The position numbers and the translations under genes are program-made. Below the pieces are notes generated by a model, which was not told the DNA's origin, did no database searches, and worked only from the letters and a program-made list of their open reading frames with translations. Below, piece after piece: positions 23,301-35,300 of a stretch of 64,000 nucleotides of DNA (its first letter is position 1; every line of letters begins with the position of its first letter). The stretch covers positions 49,352,277 through 49,416,276 of the forward strand of contig CM055098.1 in NCBI GenBank assembly GCA_029204225.1. The letters run 5' to 3'. This DNA comes from Diphasiastrum complanatum. Its lineage: Eukaryota; Streptophyta; Lycopodiopsida; Lycopodiales; Lycopodiaceae.

Positions 23301-26300
23301 AGTAACTACTAACTAAACAGTAAATACTTACCAACGGAAGCGCATTCAAATTTGAGTTGCAACTTGCATACCTAGTGGGGGCAGGTCTCAAGACATCCAA
23401 GGTGGACTGTCTCCTGAACATGGCCAGGACCCTGGGCTTCTTGGTGACGAATCTCACCGAGAACCGTGCGGTACGTACCACCTCCGCAATCCATGGAATC
23501 TTAGCCACATCCTCGACCAACAAGTCCAGGCAGTGTGCAGCACAAGGTGTCCAAAAGATGTGGAGATAGGTCTCATTAACGAGGTCTTATTAGCAAATTG
23601 CTTCAAGCCATAAAATGCTCTCTAGAGCTTACATACATAATTCTGTTTGCCTTCAATAGTATAACCTTCGAGTCGCATCATGTAAATATCTTCTCCGATA
23701 ACTCCATTAAGATATGTTGTCTGTACATCCATTTGATGTACCTTTAAATCTGCTGCAGCAGCAAATGACAACAGAAGTCTGATTGAAGAATGTTTAACTA
23801 CTGGACTGAAAGTCTAGAGAAATCTGATATTTGCGGCATCTTTCAAAGACTTTCTCCAATCGATCCAGGTGGTCTGTATCTGTACTATGAACTCCCAAGT
23901 CGTCGACATAATGCACCTAAGAAAATCCTCTCGCGACAAGTCGAGCTTTTCTACGATCGATGCTTACATCTGCCTTGTATTTGATTTGGAATATCCATTT
24001 GCAGTCAGCTACATTTCTGCTAGCAAGCAATTCGACAATAGTCCAAGTCTGGTTCTTGATAAGAGATGAATACTCTTTATCCATAGCTTCTTTCCAAAGA
24101 TCGGAATCAGGCTGACTAAGTGCCTCTTTGACAGTAATCGGCTCTTGAACAAGATAAGCTACGGACTCATCAATATACCTTATTTTATGTGGTCTACATT
24201 TTCTTGTCGATCTTCTGGGAAATGAGCAAAGTTGATTATTTTCATTATGTTGTAGTCGTTGAGCTGCAACATCATCTTCTTCGGATTCGTTGTTGATAAA
24301 TTGTTCATCTGAAGTGGACGAGCTAGGACCTTCAATAGGAATAGTCGACTTGGGAACATAAGTGTTTGATAATTCGAGAGAGTCCGATAGTTCGACTATA
24401 TGATCATGCTTTGCCCTTGCCTTTGAGGTCGATACATTGATCTTCGATAAAGACGATATCCCAACTGGTGAATATCTTCGACTAGACAGAATTATACAAC
24501 TTATAAGCTTTATCTGAAGTAGTGTAGCTGATGAAAATAGATTTGATACTCTGGAAGTCGAGCTTCTTCCTGAGATCTTGCGGTATTTGCACATAAGCGA
24601 TACATCCAAAAACTCGTAGGTTTGATAATGATGGTTTGGAACCTGTCCAAACTTCATAAGGTATTGTCTGAGAGACCCAGCTTGCATTGGACCACATATA
24701 TCTGAATGAACAACATCTAGAACATCTTTTACTGCATGCCTATGACTCGATCTAAAAGGAATCCTAGTCTGTTTTCCAAGGATACAACTATGACAGACAG
24801 GGAGGTCGACTTTGTTAGCTGGATAGTCGAGATCAAGTGATAAGGATTGTCCGAACATGTTCGACACAGATGTATGATTCAAGTGTCCTAATCTATAATG
24901 CCAAATTAATGCTTTATTGACAAGAAAAAAGGCTTTCAAGGCTTGACTAGTGTCAGAATAACAATGCGCCAGTCTATATAAGTATCCATGCCTTTGGCCA
25001 AGTGCAAGGATCTTAAACATTTGATAGTAGTTTGAATTGATCATGTTGGAACATCAATCTTACAGTGCTTCACCTTCGATAGTATGTGTACTATCGTCGC
25101 CAAGATGAACGAATTTCTTTGTACTGTAAGGCGTATAAGAGCAAAAATGCTCACGATGACTAGTCATATGTTGAATAACTCCAAAATCCAGAAACCAAGA
25201 ATTATCGAATTGTGCCTTTTGGTCTTTGACCATAGACGCTCCTTCGTCCATGTCGAGGTCGGGAGATAAAGATGATATTGCGACTGCATTCACCTGTTGA
25301 TCCGGTTGCTTGTTGGCATTCTTTGTCTTTAATACCCTGCAATCCTGGATCTCATGATTAGTGTGTTTGCAATACTTATAGAATATCTTCTTCAACTGTG
25401 GATTTGATAATTGATCTTGACTTTGTGTCGGCTTCTGATTTGATGCGGACTGCTTAGATCTTTTCTTCTTTTGTCATTTTGAGCCTTTGTTGACATATAG
25501 AGCATGAGATAATGAAGTCGAAGAGGTCTCTTGACTTCTTCAATTGCCTTCTTGCAGCAACATAGTGATAACTCTAGTGAGAGTTAAATCTGAGTGTGTC
25601 GATATGATCATCACCCAGTTCTCATATGTAGAAGGCAAGCTTGAAAGCAATGTCATGACTGCATCTTGATTGTCGATGATCGATCCAACAGCTGCCATCT
25701 GTTGTAAGAGATTCTTAAACTGGTTAACATGATTCTGAAGTGAATCACCATTTGACATCTTGAGTGTGAAGAATTTTCTTCTGAGATGCAACTTGGAAGT
25801 CACGTACCTCACATCATATAGTGAGCTCAAGATGTCCCATACAAATTTCGAAGTTTGAGCTTCAAATATGTGGCCAATCTCAGTGTCTAATATGTTGAGA
25901 ATAATAACCGCGAAAGCTTTACCATCCTTCGATTTCCACTTTGAGTTGGTTGTGTCGTCTTCAAGCTTCACTTCGATACCTGTGACAACATCCCACAACT
26001 CGTCAGCAATTTAGCAAGGTCTTCATCTTAAATTTCCACAAATAGTAATTAGATCCATTCAGCTTGTCTGCGATGAGACCGGCTTTACTCTGAGAATCCA
26101 TCTGAGAGTTAGTTTGTCGATAAATTGATGACTTAAGAACGATGTCGTGCGATGCTACAATTGGAGATCGATTATCTGATACTGAAATTTAATACCACAA
26201 ATTGAAGATTAAGAGCAAGTGTGCTCTGATAAGAATTTGATACTATAAAAAGTTTCTCATGATATCGCTCTAATACCATGTAGGGCTCTAATAGTAGAGC

Positions 26301-29300
26301 TCTGATACCGTGTTGGAAGAAGCAATGACGATTCGATAAGTTGAAATCTATGAACGAATTATCGAGCGCAGCGGAATGAGCCTTCTTTCCTAATGCATGA
26401 CTACGCTTATCAATAATTGAACAAATTTATAATGACGGAAGTCATGTTCAATTCTTTTAGCAACTAACTTTGAAATCATTAGTACTACAGTGATTTTGTA
26501 GCCAAACAATTTTAGAGTGCGAAGTGATGTATAGAATATTGCAACGTTGAAGCATTCAACAAATCACACGAAACAAGAAGAGATTCATCAGTTACAAATG
26601 ACTACAGAGAAGCATACATTCTGACATGATACTGAACGCAATAGGAAGATAAATTGATTCAGTAAGTAGTATGTACAAATCAGATGATGAGAGCACTAAG
26701 CATTAGCGGATGAAAACCGCGTACTCTAAACTATCTCTGAGTAACTGAAAAACTCTGTCTGATGCACTTCCACTAGTAAGCAGTAAGCGATAATAGCAAT
26801 ACTCTAATAGAGCTCTAAAACTTTTCTAGAGTCTTATAGAAATTTTTAATGATCAGCTATTTATACTAAAGCGGTTTAAGCTCATCCGGTAGGACAGCTA
26901 TTCAGGTCGTAGATCGCAATTAGCAGTTAGCCGTAATGCACTGTCATCCATCCAATTAGGACTTCCCAGAAATTTACTTGCAAAGCAGTAAAGGTAAGTC
27001 TTTAGCTTCATATCAGGCGGAACAGTAATTGTCATCCTTCGACATATTAGACTTCTTCGACTTTCGTCAGAGTCATCCAATCTGTCGGAGGTTGTCCGAT
27101 ATGTCGAAGCCACCTGTTGAGCGATTCCCGAGTATTTCTACAGACTGTGTAGGAGCACGAATAAAACTGCAAAATTGGATAATGAATGGATGTAGATTAA
27201 AGATCGATTATTCGGATGAATCACTCCCGATAGTAGAATAATCCAACAGGGGGGAGAGGTGGCAATACCTCTATGGATGGGCGGTAACGTAGCATTCGTC
27301 ACCTGTTTGTGTCTTCGCAATGACCGGAACAACGATGGGGATTCTAACAGTAATACCATTATGAAATATTTCCAAGCATCACTAGCAACGCAAAAGAAAA
27401 GGATGCATAAATGTGAACAATAGAAAAAACTTTGCTTTGCTCATTTATGACATGCTAAGCATGCAAAAAATGTTCATGTAATTGAGAAGTTCTAAGTGAC
27501 AAATTTCCAGAAACTAGATTACTATTAGGGTGTTTGAACTTTGAATTAAGGGAAAAATTGTCAATCCAACATCGTGGCAATTTGTGTGATGTGCTTTCCA
27601 ATGAGCACTTTTCTTGGCATATTCTAGGCCATCTTTGCCTACAAAAGGGAGCCCAAGCTGGCAAACTAAGATGTCACCACAAAAGCATATAATATCTTTG
27701 TACTTTTGTTTACTTTATTAATAAAAATATGATCTTGCATCTCTTCTTTTGGCTATAGCCACATGTACATTTTTGTAGGATTCAAAAAACAAAGCCGCAC
27801 TACGATATGAAGGGCAACTTTCAAGAATGTTAAACTTAACCATCAAATAGAAAATGTACATGAATATGCATCTTTATCACAGAAGACAAAATTACTAGAA
27901 GTTGGCAACAATATCTTTGGCTAGAGGCCCTATATAACTAGGGTAGGTGACTAGGTGTTACAGCTTTTACTCCCTGTCCCGGTTGTTTACTGTTTTTACT
28001 TATAGATGTACTTCTTGTAAATACAGAAGTGGCAAAGTCACCGGCCTGTGGTGACCTTTGTAATAGAAATGTAAATAAAGTTGTTATTGATGTTTCTGAG
28101 CCTCAGAGTCGCATGTTGCTTGGGTATAGGATACTGGATCATTAATTCGGAGTGGCTGGACTGACCTCCTAAAAAGTAGGAGAGTTGACTAGTCAACGTG
28201 ACACATGTCATATGCTCACTGGGACACTTGGTCCACTAAATGAGTGACACATGTCAGGGTTGACCGGTCAAACATGACACGTGTCACATGCCCACTGGGA
28301 CATTTGGTCCAATGGATGAGTGACACATGTCAGCCTACTCACTTGCCTATGTGTCAGGGTATTGCCAAGTGGCAAGTGTCGACTGTGCATGGAGTTGGCC
28401 ATGTGTCGAGATTTAGGAAGGGTCAGGGTTAAGGGGTGCTTGAGGATTTTGGATAAGGGAGCCTAGAGAGAGGCATTCCGGATCGGAATAATCTATGCAG
28501 CAAAGGCTAGGAGGAGACAAGGCAGCCAGCTCCATCTTGTGTTAGAAGTAATTTGATGCTGGTATGTGCAGGAAATTAGCAAGGTTTGAAGAGAAGATCA
28601 GAGAGGGAGTCTGACATTTGGTATCAGAGCAAGGGTTTGCAAGTTTTGGAAGCTTGGGACAGCAAAAAACAAAAACGTTCTCGAGAGAGAAAGGGGAGTT
28701 TTTTGCTCATAACTTTTGATTGAGAGCTCAGATGGCTATGGAATCTGTTGCAAACTGTTCCTATTGCCAAGGCACAATAGATTAGTCACAGAAACCAACC
28801 CCAGCAGCGAAATCCAAGTGATTTTGAGAATTTTCTTGTAATTGGTGGGCGCTGGCAGGCTGAAGAGTTTTTTCTTCGTAACTTTCCGCTCGGTTCTTGG
28901 ATCATCCTCAAAATTTGGGAGTCTTCTAGGCAGACCTTAAGGGCTGTTGTATGCAATTTACAGGGCTAAACCGGACTGTTAAGGGTTCATTGGAAAGCCA
29001 GAAGGAGGGCGACCTACTACAAATTGACCGCTCAGGAAAAGTCCAAGTCATGGAAAAGTTATAGCAATCCAAAGTTGGTCTGATTTTTGGGCCAAAATAC
29101 AAGGAAAAATGGGTTTGAGAGTTGTAAACTCATGCAAGCACAGAAATCTTGAGAAAGGAGCAGGCTCCAAGCCTCCATATGGCGGTACAGATGGCCCTAT
29201 ACTATGAGGATGGAAAAAAGGCCAAGGACTCTGAGACACCTACTTCAGGAGGGTTTCAGCCTTGGGGGAAAAGAAAGTTTAAAAAATGGAAGGGTCAATC

Positions 29301-32300
29301 CTCACAAGAGCAAATTCAGAGTGCGAAAAGGAGTAAAGGTGCGGGCGCCTCAAAAGGCAAAGGGCGGTATGGGACGTCCAATGCCCAAGGGGGCCAGCGC
29401 TTTTCTACGCTATCGTCGCAGGACTTGGAGCGGGCAAAGAAAGAGAACCTTTGCTGTGGCTGTCTAGGGCGGCATAGGTGGAAGGAGTGTTCTCGCAATC
29501 CCTCACGGACCACCTACAGTTTGCAAGTTGAGGAGGCAGATCCTATGAAAATTGAGGAATTGAGACAAGAAGAACCTCCTGATGTTCCACGGTTAATGAA
29601 CGTGTCGGTGATTCGGAAGGTGGACTCGGTTCCTTTGCCACAGTTGTCAAGAGCGTCACAACACGGGTATCGGTTTCCTTGCACTTCTTTGATTGTTATG
29701 CGTGGACAACTGTGTGGTAGAGATGTTTTGATTCTATTTGACACTGGGTCCTCACATAACGTCATTAACTCCGCTTTGATTAAACGGTTGAGAGTGAGCA
29801 CACAACTATCCATGTACCAGTACACAGTCGAAATGGCTAATGGAAAGGGTGCAGAAGTGTGGGATGCCAGGGTTGTGGGTACGCCTCTAACCATTCAGAG
29901 CTATACTGAGGAGTTAGATTTTGAGATTACCCGTTTGGCTCGCTTTGATGTGGTGCTTGAAATTTGTTGGCATGTGGATAAGAAACCCTACATCGCTTGG
30001 GATACTCATGTGTATGAGTTCCAGCACGATGGTAGGATTCACTCCCTGCGTGGAGAGCCTGATCTGCCTCCAGCACCTTTGATCACGGCAACGCAGTTGC
30101 GTAAGGTTCAGTGTAAGTGCATGTATGTTTGTTTCTTGTATGATATGTCTGTTTCTGCTAATGAGTCTGATGTATGTCAAGAACAAACTAACCTTACTAA
30201 GAACCTAAATCGCCACATTAGGGAGGAGTTTCTAGATGTGTTCACGAATGAACTTCCATCTATTTTACCCCCTAAGAGAAATGTGGAGCATAGAATCGAG
30301 TTAATTCCTGGATCATCTCCTGTTAATAGACCACCTTATAGAATGAGTCTGAAAGAGGAGGAAGAGGTCAAAAGCATGATTGAGGACTATCTTGCCAAGG
30401 GGCAAGTAAGACCTAGCTTCTCCCCTTTTGCCTCTCGGATCATTCTGGTAAAAAAAAAGGATGGGTCTTGGAGAATGTGTGTGGACTATCGAGGCTTGAA
30501 CAAGATTACCGTTAAGCATCGATATCCTATGCCACGTATAGATGATCTTTTGGATGCCCTCCATGGTGCTATAGTGTTTAGCATAATTGACCTAAAGAGT
30601 GGTTACCACCAGGTGAGAGTTCGAGAAGAGGATGTGCATAAAACTGCCTTCCGGACTCGTTTTGGACACTGAATTTTTAGTTATGCCCTTTGGATTGATT
30701 AACGCCCCTGCAACATTTATGATGTTAATGAACGATGTGCTTAGACCGTTTATGGGCAAGTTTGTGGTTAATTTTGTTGATGACATACTTGTTTACAGTT
30801 GTGGTGATGCTATGCATGTTAATCACCTAAGAACTGTGTTATCAACATTGAGGGAAAATACATTGTTCGCTAATGATAAAAAAAGTGAATTGTTTAAAAA
30901 AGAAATAACATATTTGGGTTTTATAGTGTCAACAGATGGAATAAAACCGGATCCGCAGAAAGTTGTTGTTCTTCTTGCCTGGCCTGTTCCTACAGACTTG
31001 ACGGCACTAAGAAGCTTTCTAGGGTTGGCTGTGTTTTATCGTAAAGGTGTGAAAAATTATTCACACGCAGCTGCACCATTGACCGATATGTTACAGAAAA
31101 ATAAATGGAAAGAGTGGACAGAAGTTCAGCAACGAAGTTTCGATGCTTTGAAACAAGCTGTGGCTGACTTTGTCACTTTAAAAATTGTTGACCCTCAAAA
31201 ACAATTTGTCATATAAATGGATGCAAGTGGCATCGCCGTTGGTGAAGTTCTGATGCAAGAGGGTAGGCCTGTGGCCTATGAAAGCAAGAAGCTCAACCCT
31301 GCACAGAAGAATTATCCAGCTCATGAGAAAGAGTTGTTTGCCATTATCCACGCTTTGAAGGCATGGAGGCATTATTATTTGTATGGTGCGGAATTCTATG
31401 TGTACACCAACCATAACACTTTGAGATATTTCTGCAACCAGCCGGACCTAAGAGGGCGGCAAGCCAGGTGGGCTGAGTTGATGCAAGAATTTCACATGGA
31501 AATTCGGTACAAGAAAGGTGCTGAAAATCGTGTGGCTGATGCATTATCTCAGATATTGTATCAGATGTCTTTTGTGGTCATAGAAAATGACCTGATTGCT
31601 GAGATTAGACAGGCTCAGCAAGAGGATCCTCATTGTCAAGGAATTGTGAGGGAGGCAAATCTTGCGCAAGTAGAATCTCAGGATGAGAGTTCTGGTCTCT
31701 TGACTCACACTTACCTTAAATATACCATAGAAGATGGTATGATCAGGAGAAATGGCAAACTTCTCATTCCAGCTTGTGAGGAGCTGCGTAAGAAGATTGT
31801 CCATTTATGTCATGATAGCCCTAGTGCAGGTCATCTTGGTGTGGATAAGACCTATGAGTTGATCTTACGTAACTTCTGGTGTCCTAAGCTTAAAAAAGAT
31901 CTTTACCATTACGTGACACACTGTTTGAAGTGCCAAGTCACTAAAGCTGAAAGGATTAAACCTCGTGGAGTTTTACACCCACTACCTGTGCCAGAAGGAA
32001 GATGGGAGAGTATCTCCATGGATTTTGTCACCAACTTGCCTCGCACGCAGTTGCAGCATGATTCTATCTTGGTCGTAGTTGACAGACTCATGAAAATGGC
32101 TCATTTTATTCCAATGCGTAAAAAGATTGATGTGGCTGGAGTAGCTAATTTGTTTATCGAGCATGTGTTCAGACTTCATGGATTACCGTTATCCATAGTG
32201 TCTGACAGGGATACTCGATTCACTGGAAACTTTTGGACTACAGTTATGGCCAAACTTGAAGTCCAATTAAGAATGAGCAGTACGGAGCATCCTGAAACGG

Positions 32301-35300
32301 ATGGCCAAACTGAGAGAGTCAACTAGACCTTAGAGGATATGCTTAGGGCATTTGTTGGGGATAAGCAATCTCAGTGGGAGAAGTACTTGCCACTGTTGGA
32401 GTTTGCTTACAATGACAAGAAAAATGTGAGTACTAAGATGAGTCCTTTCGAGCTTAACTATGGATTGAGGCCAGCTAGCCCTGTTATGGTAGGAATTCCT
32501 CAGAGAGTGCCTAGTGCGGCTAATTTTCTAACTCAAATGAATGAAATGCTTGAGTTAGCGAAGGTTAATATTAGGCAAGCGATGGATCGAGCAAAGTCAT
32601 ATGTTGATCAGCATCGCACGCCTAGAGAGTTTGTGGTAGGAGACATGGTGTTTCTCCAAGTACCCAAGGACTCTAAGACCCTTAAGACGGGCAAATGTTA
32701 CAAGTTGTCCCCATGTTATTGTGGACCCTGGAAAATTGTTAAAAGAATCAGTGATGTTTCTTATAAGTTAGATTTTGCTAAAACTTGTAAAGTCCATCCT
32801 GTATGTCATGTTTCTAGATTGAAACGGGTTTTACATAACGGTGATAACTTGTTGTCTGATGGTTTGTTTGCATTCCAGGAGCAGGGATAAGTAACCCATG
32901 GGCCAGCGAGGGTATTGGATAGGCGGGAGAGGCGTTTACGCAACCGTCTGCTCCGTGAGTACTTGGTCGCTTGGCATGGCAGGCCTCTTTCTGATGCTAC
33001 CTAGGAGACCGCACACAATCTGTGTGCACAGTACCCTAGCTTTGCCATCGCGGATGATGTTACCTGAGGGGGGAAGGGATGTTACAGCTTTTACTCCATG
33101 TCCCGGTTGTTTACTGTTTTTACTTATAGATGTACTTCGTGTAAATACCGAAATGGCTAAGTCACCAGCCTGTGGTGACCTTTGTAATAGAAATGTAAAT
33201 AAAGTTGTTAATGATGTTTCTCAGCCTCAGAGTCGCATGTTGCTTGGGTATAGGGTACTGGGTCATTAATTCGGAGTGGCTGGACTAACCTCCTAAAAAG
33301 TAGGAGTTGACTAGTCAACGTGACACGTCATATGCTCACTGGGACACTTGGTCCAGTGAATGAGTGACACATGTCAGGGTTGACCGGTCAAACATGACAT
33401 GTGTCACATGCCCATTGGGACATTTGGTCCAATGGATGAGTGACACATGTCAACCTACTCACTTGCCTATGTGTCAGGGTATTGCCAAGTGGCAAGTGTC
33501 GACTGTGCATGGAGTTGGCCATGTGTCGAGATTTAGAAAGGGTCAGGGTTAAGGGGTGCTTGAGGATTTTGGAGAAGGGAGCCTAGAGAGAGGCATTCCG
33601 GATCAGAATAATCTATGCAGCAAAGGCTGGGCGGAGACAAGGCAGCCAGCTCCATCTTGTGTTAGAAGTAATTTGATGCTGGTATGTGCAGGAAATTAGC
33701 AAGGTTTGAAGAGAAGATCAGAGAGAGAGTCTGACACTAGGTATGTCAAGAAGTACATACCCTAGATGGCCACCCTAGCAACCAAAGGTTTCCATGTCAC
33801 TTATTTAAAGTTGGACATGACAATTTATGTGGACTATACACCTATACATAGATTATGTTGTTATCTCGCTTTAACATATTCATGAAGCTATAGAAGAGTA
33901 TAGAATGTTTTTTAAGCAATTTCATTTGAAGCTCTCATTGGAGCTTAGTTCGATGTAGTTGTTTTCCTCTCCTCTCCAGCCCATTGTGAAGCATTTGGGG
34001 TTTTTTTGTTGGCTTTCTTCCTCTCATGAATATTCTGTTTTTCATATTGGAAGGTGTCAAAAACTAGAATGTAGACTTAAGAGAGAAAAGTTCATAAAAA
34101 ACTAGAATGTAGACTTAAGAGAGAAAAGTTCATCAATGTGACTTCTAAATGTGGGCATGAGGACGTCCATTCATCACGTCTACACCAAGCAAAACTCCAT
34201 GTTTTTTGTTTCTAAGGAGGGACAAGCAAGATACCTTGCATTGTAGGCCCACAGCAATCAGAGGCTTGTTTTACATGAATTGCCATGTCAATTATTTAGA
34301 GTAGAACATTTAGATTAACGATTACCAACAATATGAAAATAGAAATGAACACATTGAATACATGCGACTAGTAATTGACCGACCGAAAACTATGCCTAAT
34401 CAAGGCTAAACCAAAAAGTGTCAAAACAATGCATGCAGCAAGGACAAGTTTGTTAACTTACTCCTTACAGTTCATAATTCGTAACCTTACCTCGTGTTGC
34501 AACTGTCATCTCTCGTTTACTTGTCCGCACAGCCTCTGCCAACAAAAGGTAGAATGGTGTAAGAGCTCTACAATAGGCAACCAAATATATCGAACAAAGC
34601 CTCTATTTATATATCCAACTGAGAGGATTAAGTGCAAAGTGTTGGATGAAGATGTCTCAGAACGTTCTAGAGCCTCAAACATTGACGTACTCTTCAGTTT
34701 TTCTTTTAATTTTTACTTTTGGACTGAAAAATTGGAATACCGAGCTTCGTGCTTCTTCGCCATGGAAAGGTTATATCTGTCTAGATTTCGAGAAACTCCT
34801 CAGAAATTTTCCAAAGACATAGCCACTAGACTTTAGCTTCAGTAACATTGACCGTCGGTGTCTCATCGACAAGAACTGCTAACATTTCTAGTGGCGCCAC
34901 TACTTCGCTGTGAATGTTACCGTTGTTTTGTGCTCAAACAAGCCTTCAATTTCGAATTCAGCACCAAAAGCGGACCAGCAATTTCCTTGCATGCAAAACT
35001 GCCTGATATTTTATCATACCATGAAAGTAATATAACTAAACCGAGAAAGCAGATCCATTTGTCTTGTGAATCATTATTTAAGGAGCTGTGTGCTATGCCG
35101 CATGCGTTTGAGCTTATCTTAGCTCAGCCAGCTTTGTCTCAAAGCTTGAAAAACAGACATTATTAAAAAGCGAAAGCATCCAAAAACTAAACCAAAACTT
35201 TGTCTCAAAGGTTGAAAAACAGATATAATCAAAAACCGAAAGCATCCAGAAACTGAACCAAAACTTTGTCTCAAAGGTTGAAAAACAGATATAATCAAAA

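Larger units (their letters stand above)
27956..33736 (+). mobile_element. complete Ty3/gypsy chromovirus with target duplication
   Basis: LTRs 27956-28616 and 33080-33736, primer-binding site, gag-end/pol, chromodomain and polypurine tract in canonical order. The 5-bp target duplication CTAGG lies at 27951-27955 and 33737-33741. By eye the LTRs differ at roughly 25 positions plus two small indels (about 4%), so this is not a very recent insertion. It is non-autonomous: most of gag is missing, and pol carries one frameshift and several stops. It sits in VPS2 intron 2, antisense to that gene. Confidence 0.95.
19652..34490 (-). other. VPS2 intron 2, filled with transposons
   Basis: The intron joins the CGA-G end of exon 2 to the GA-ATT start of exon 3 in phase. 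Its donor reads GTAAGG and its acceptor TTTTGCAG. It contains, from low to high coordinate, hAT transposase pieces (20750-23592), a truncated copia (23593-27248) and a complete gypsy element (27956-33736). The copia lies in the same orientation as VPS2; the gypsy and the larger hAT piece are antisense to it. Confidence 0.9.

Noticed and set aside
23820-23911. YVDD block read as the normal copia RT catalytic site
   Set aside because: It precedes rather than follows the FSPVVK and VHQMDV blocks, and its continuation ([12 protein letters not shown]) is gypsy-like.
26299-28630. TGGTATCAGAGC-like sites as possible tRNA genes
   Set aside because: They are only 12-base primer-binding sites inside LTR elements; no cloverleaf flanks them.
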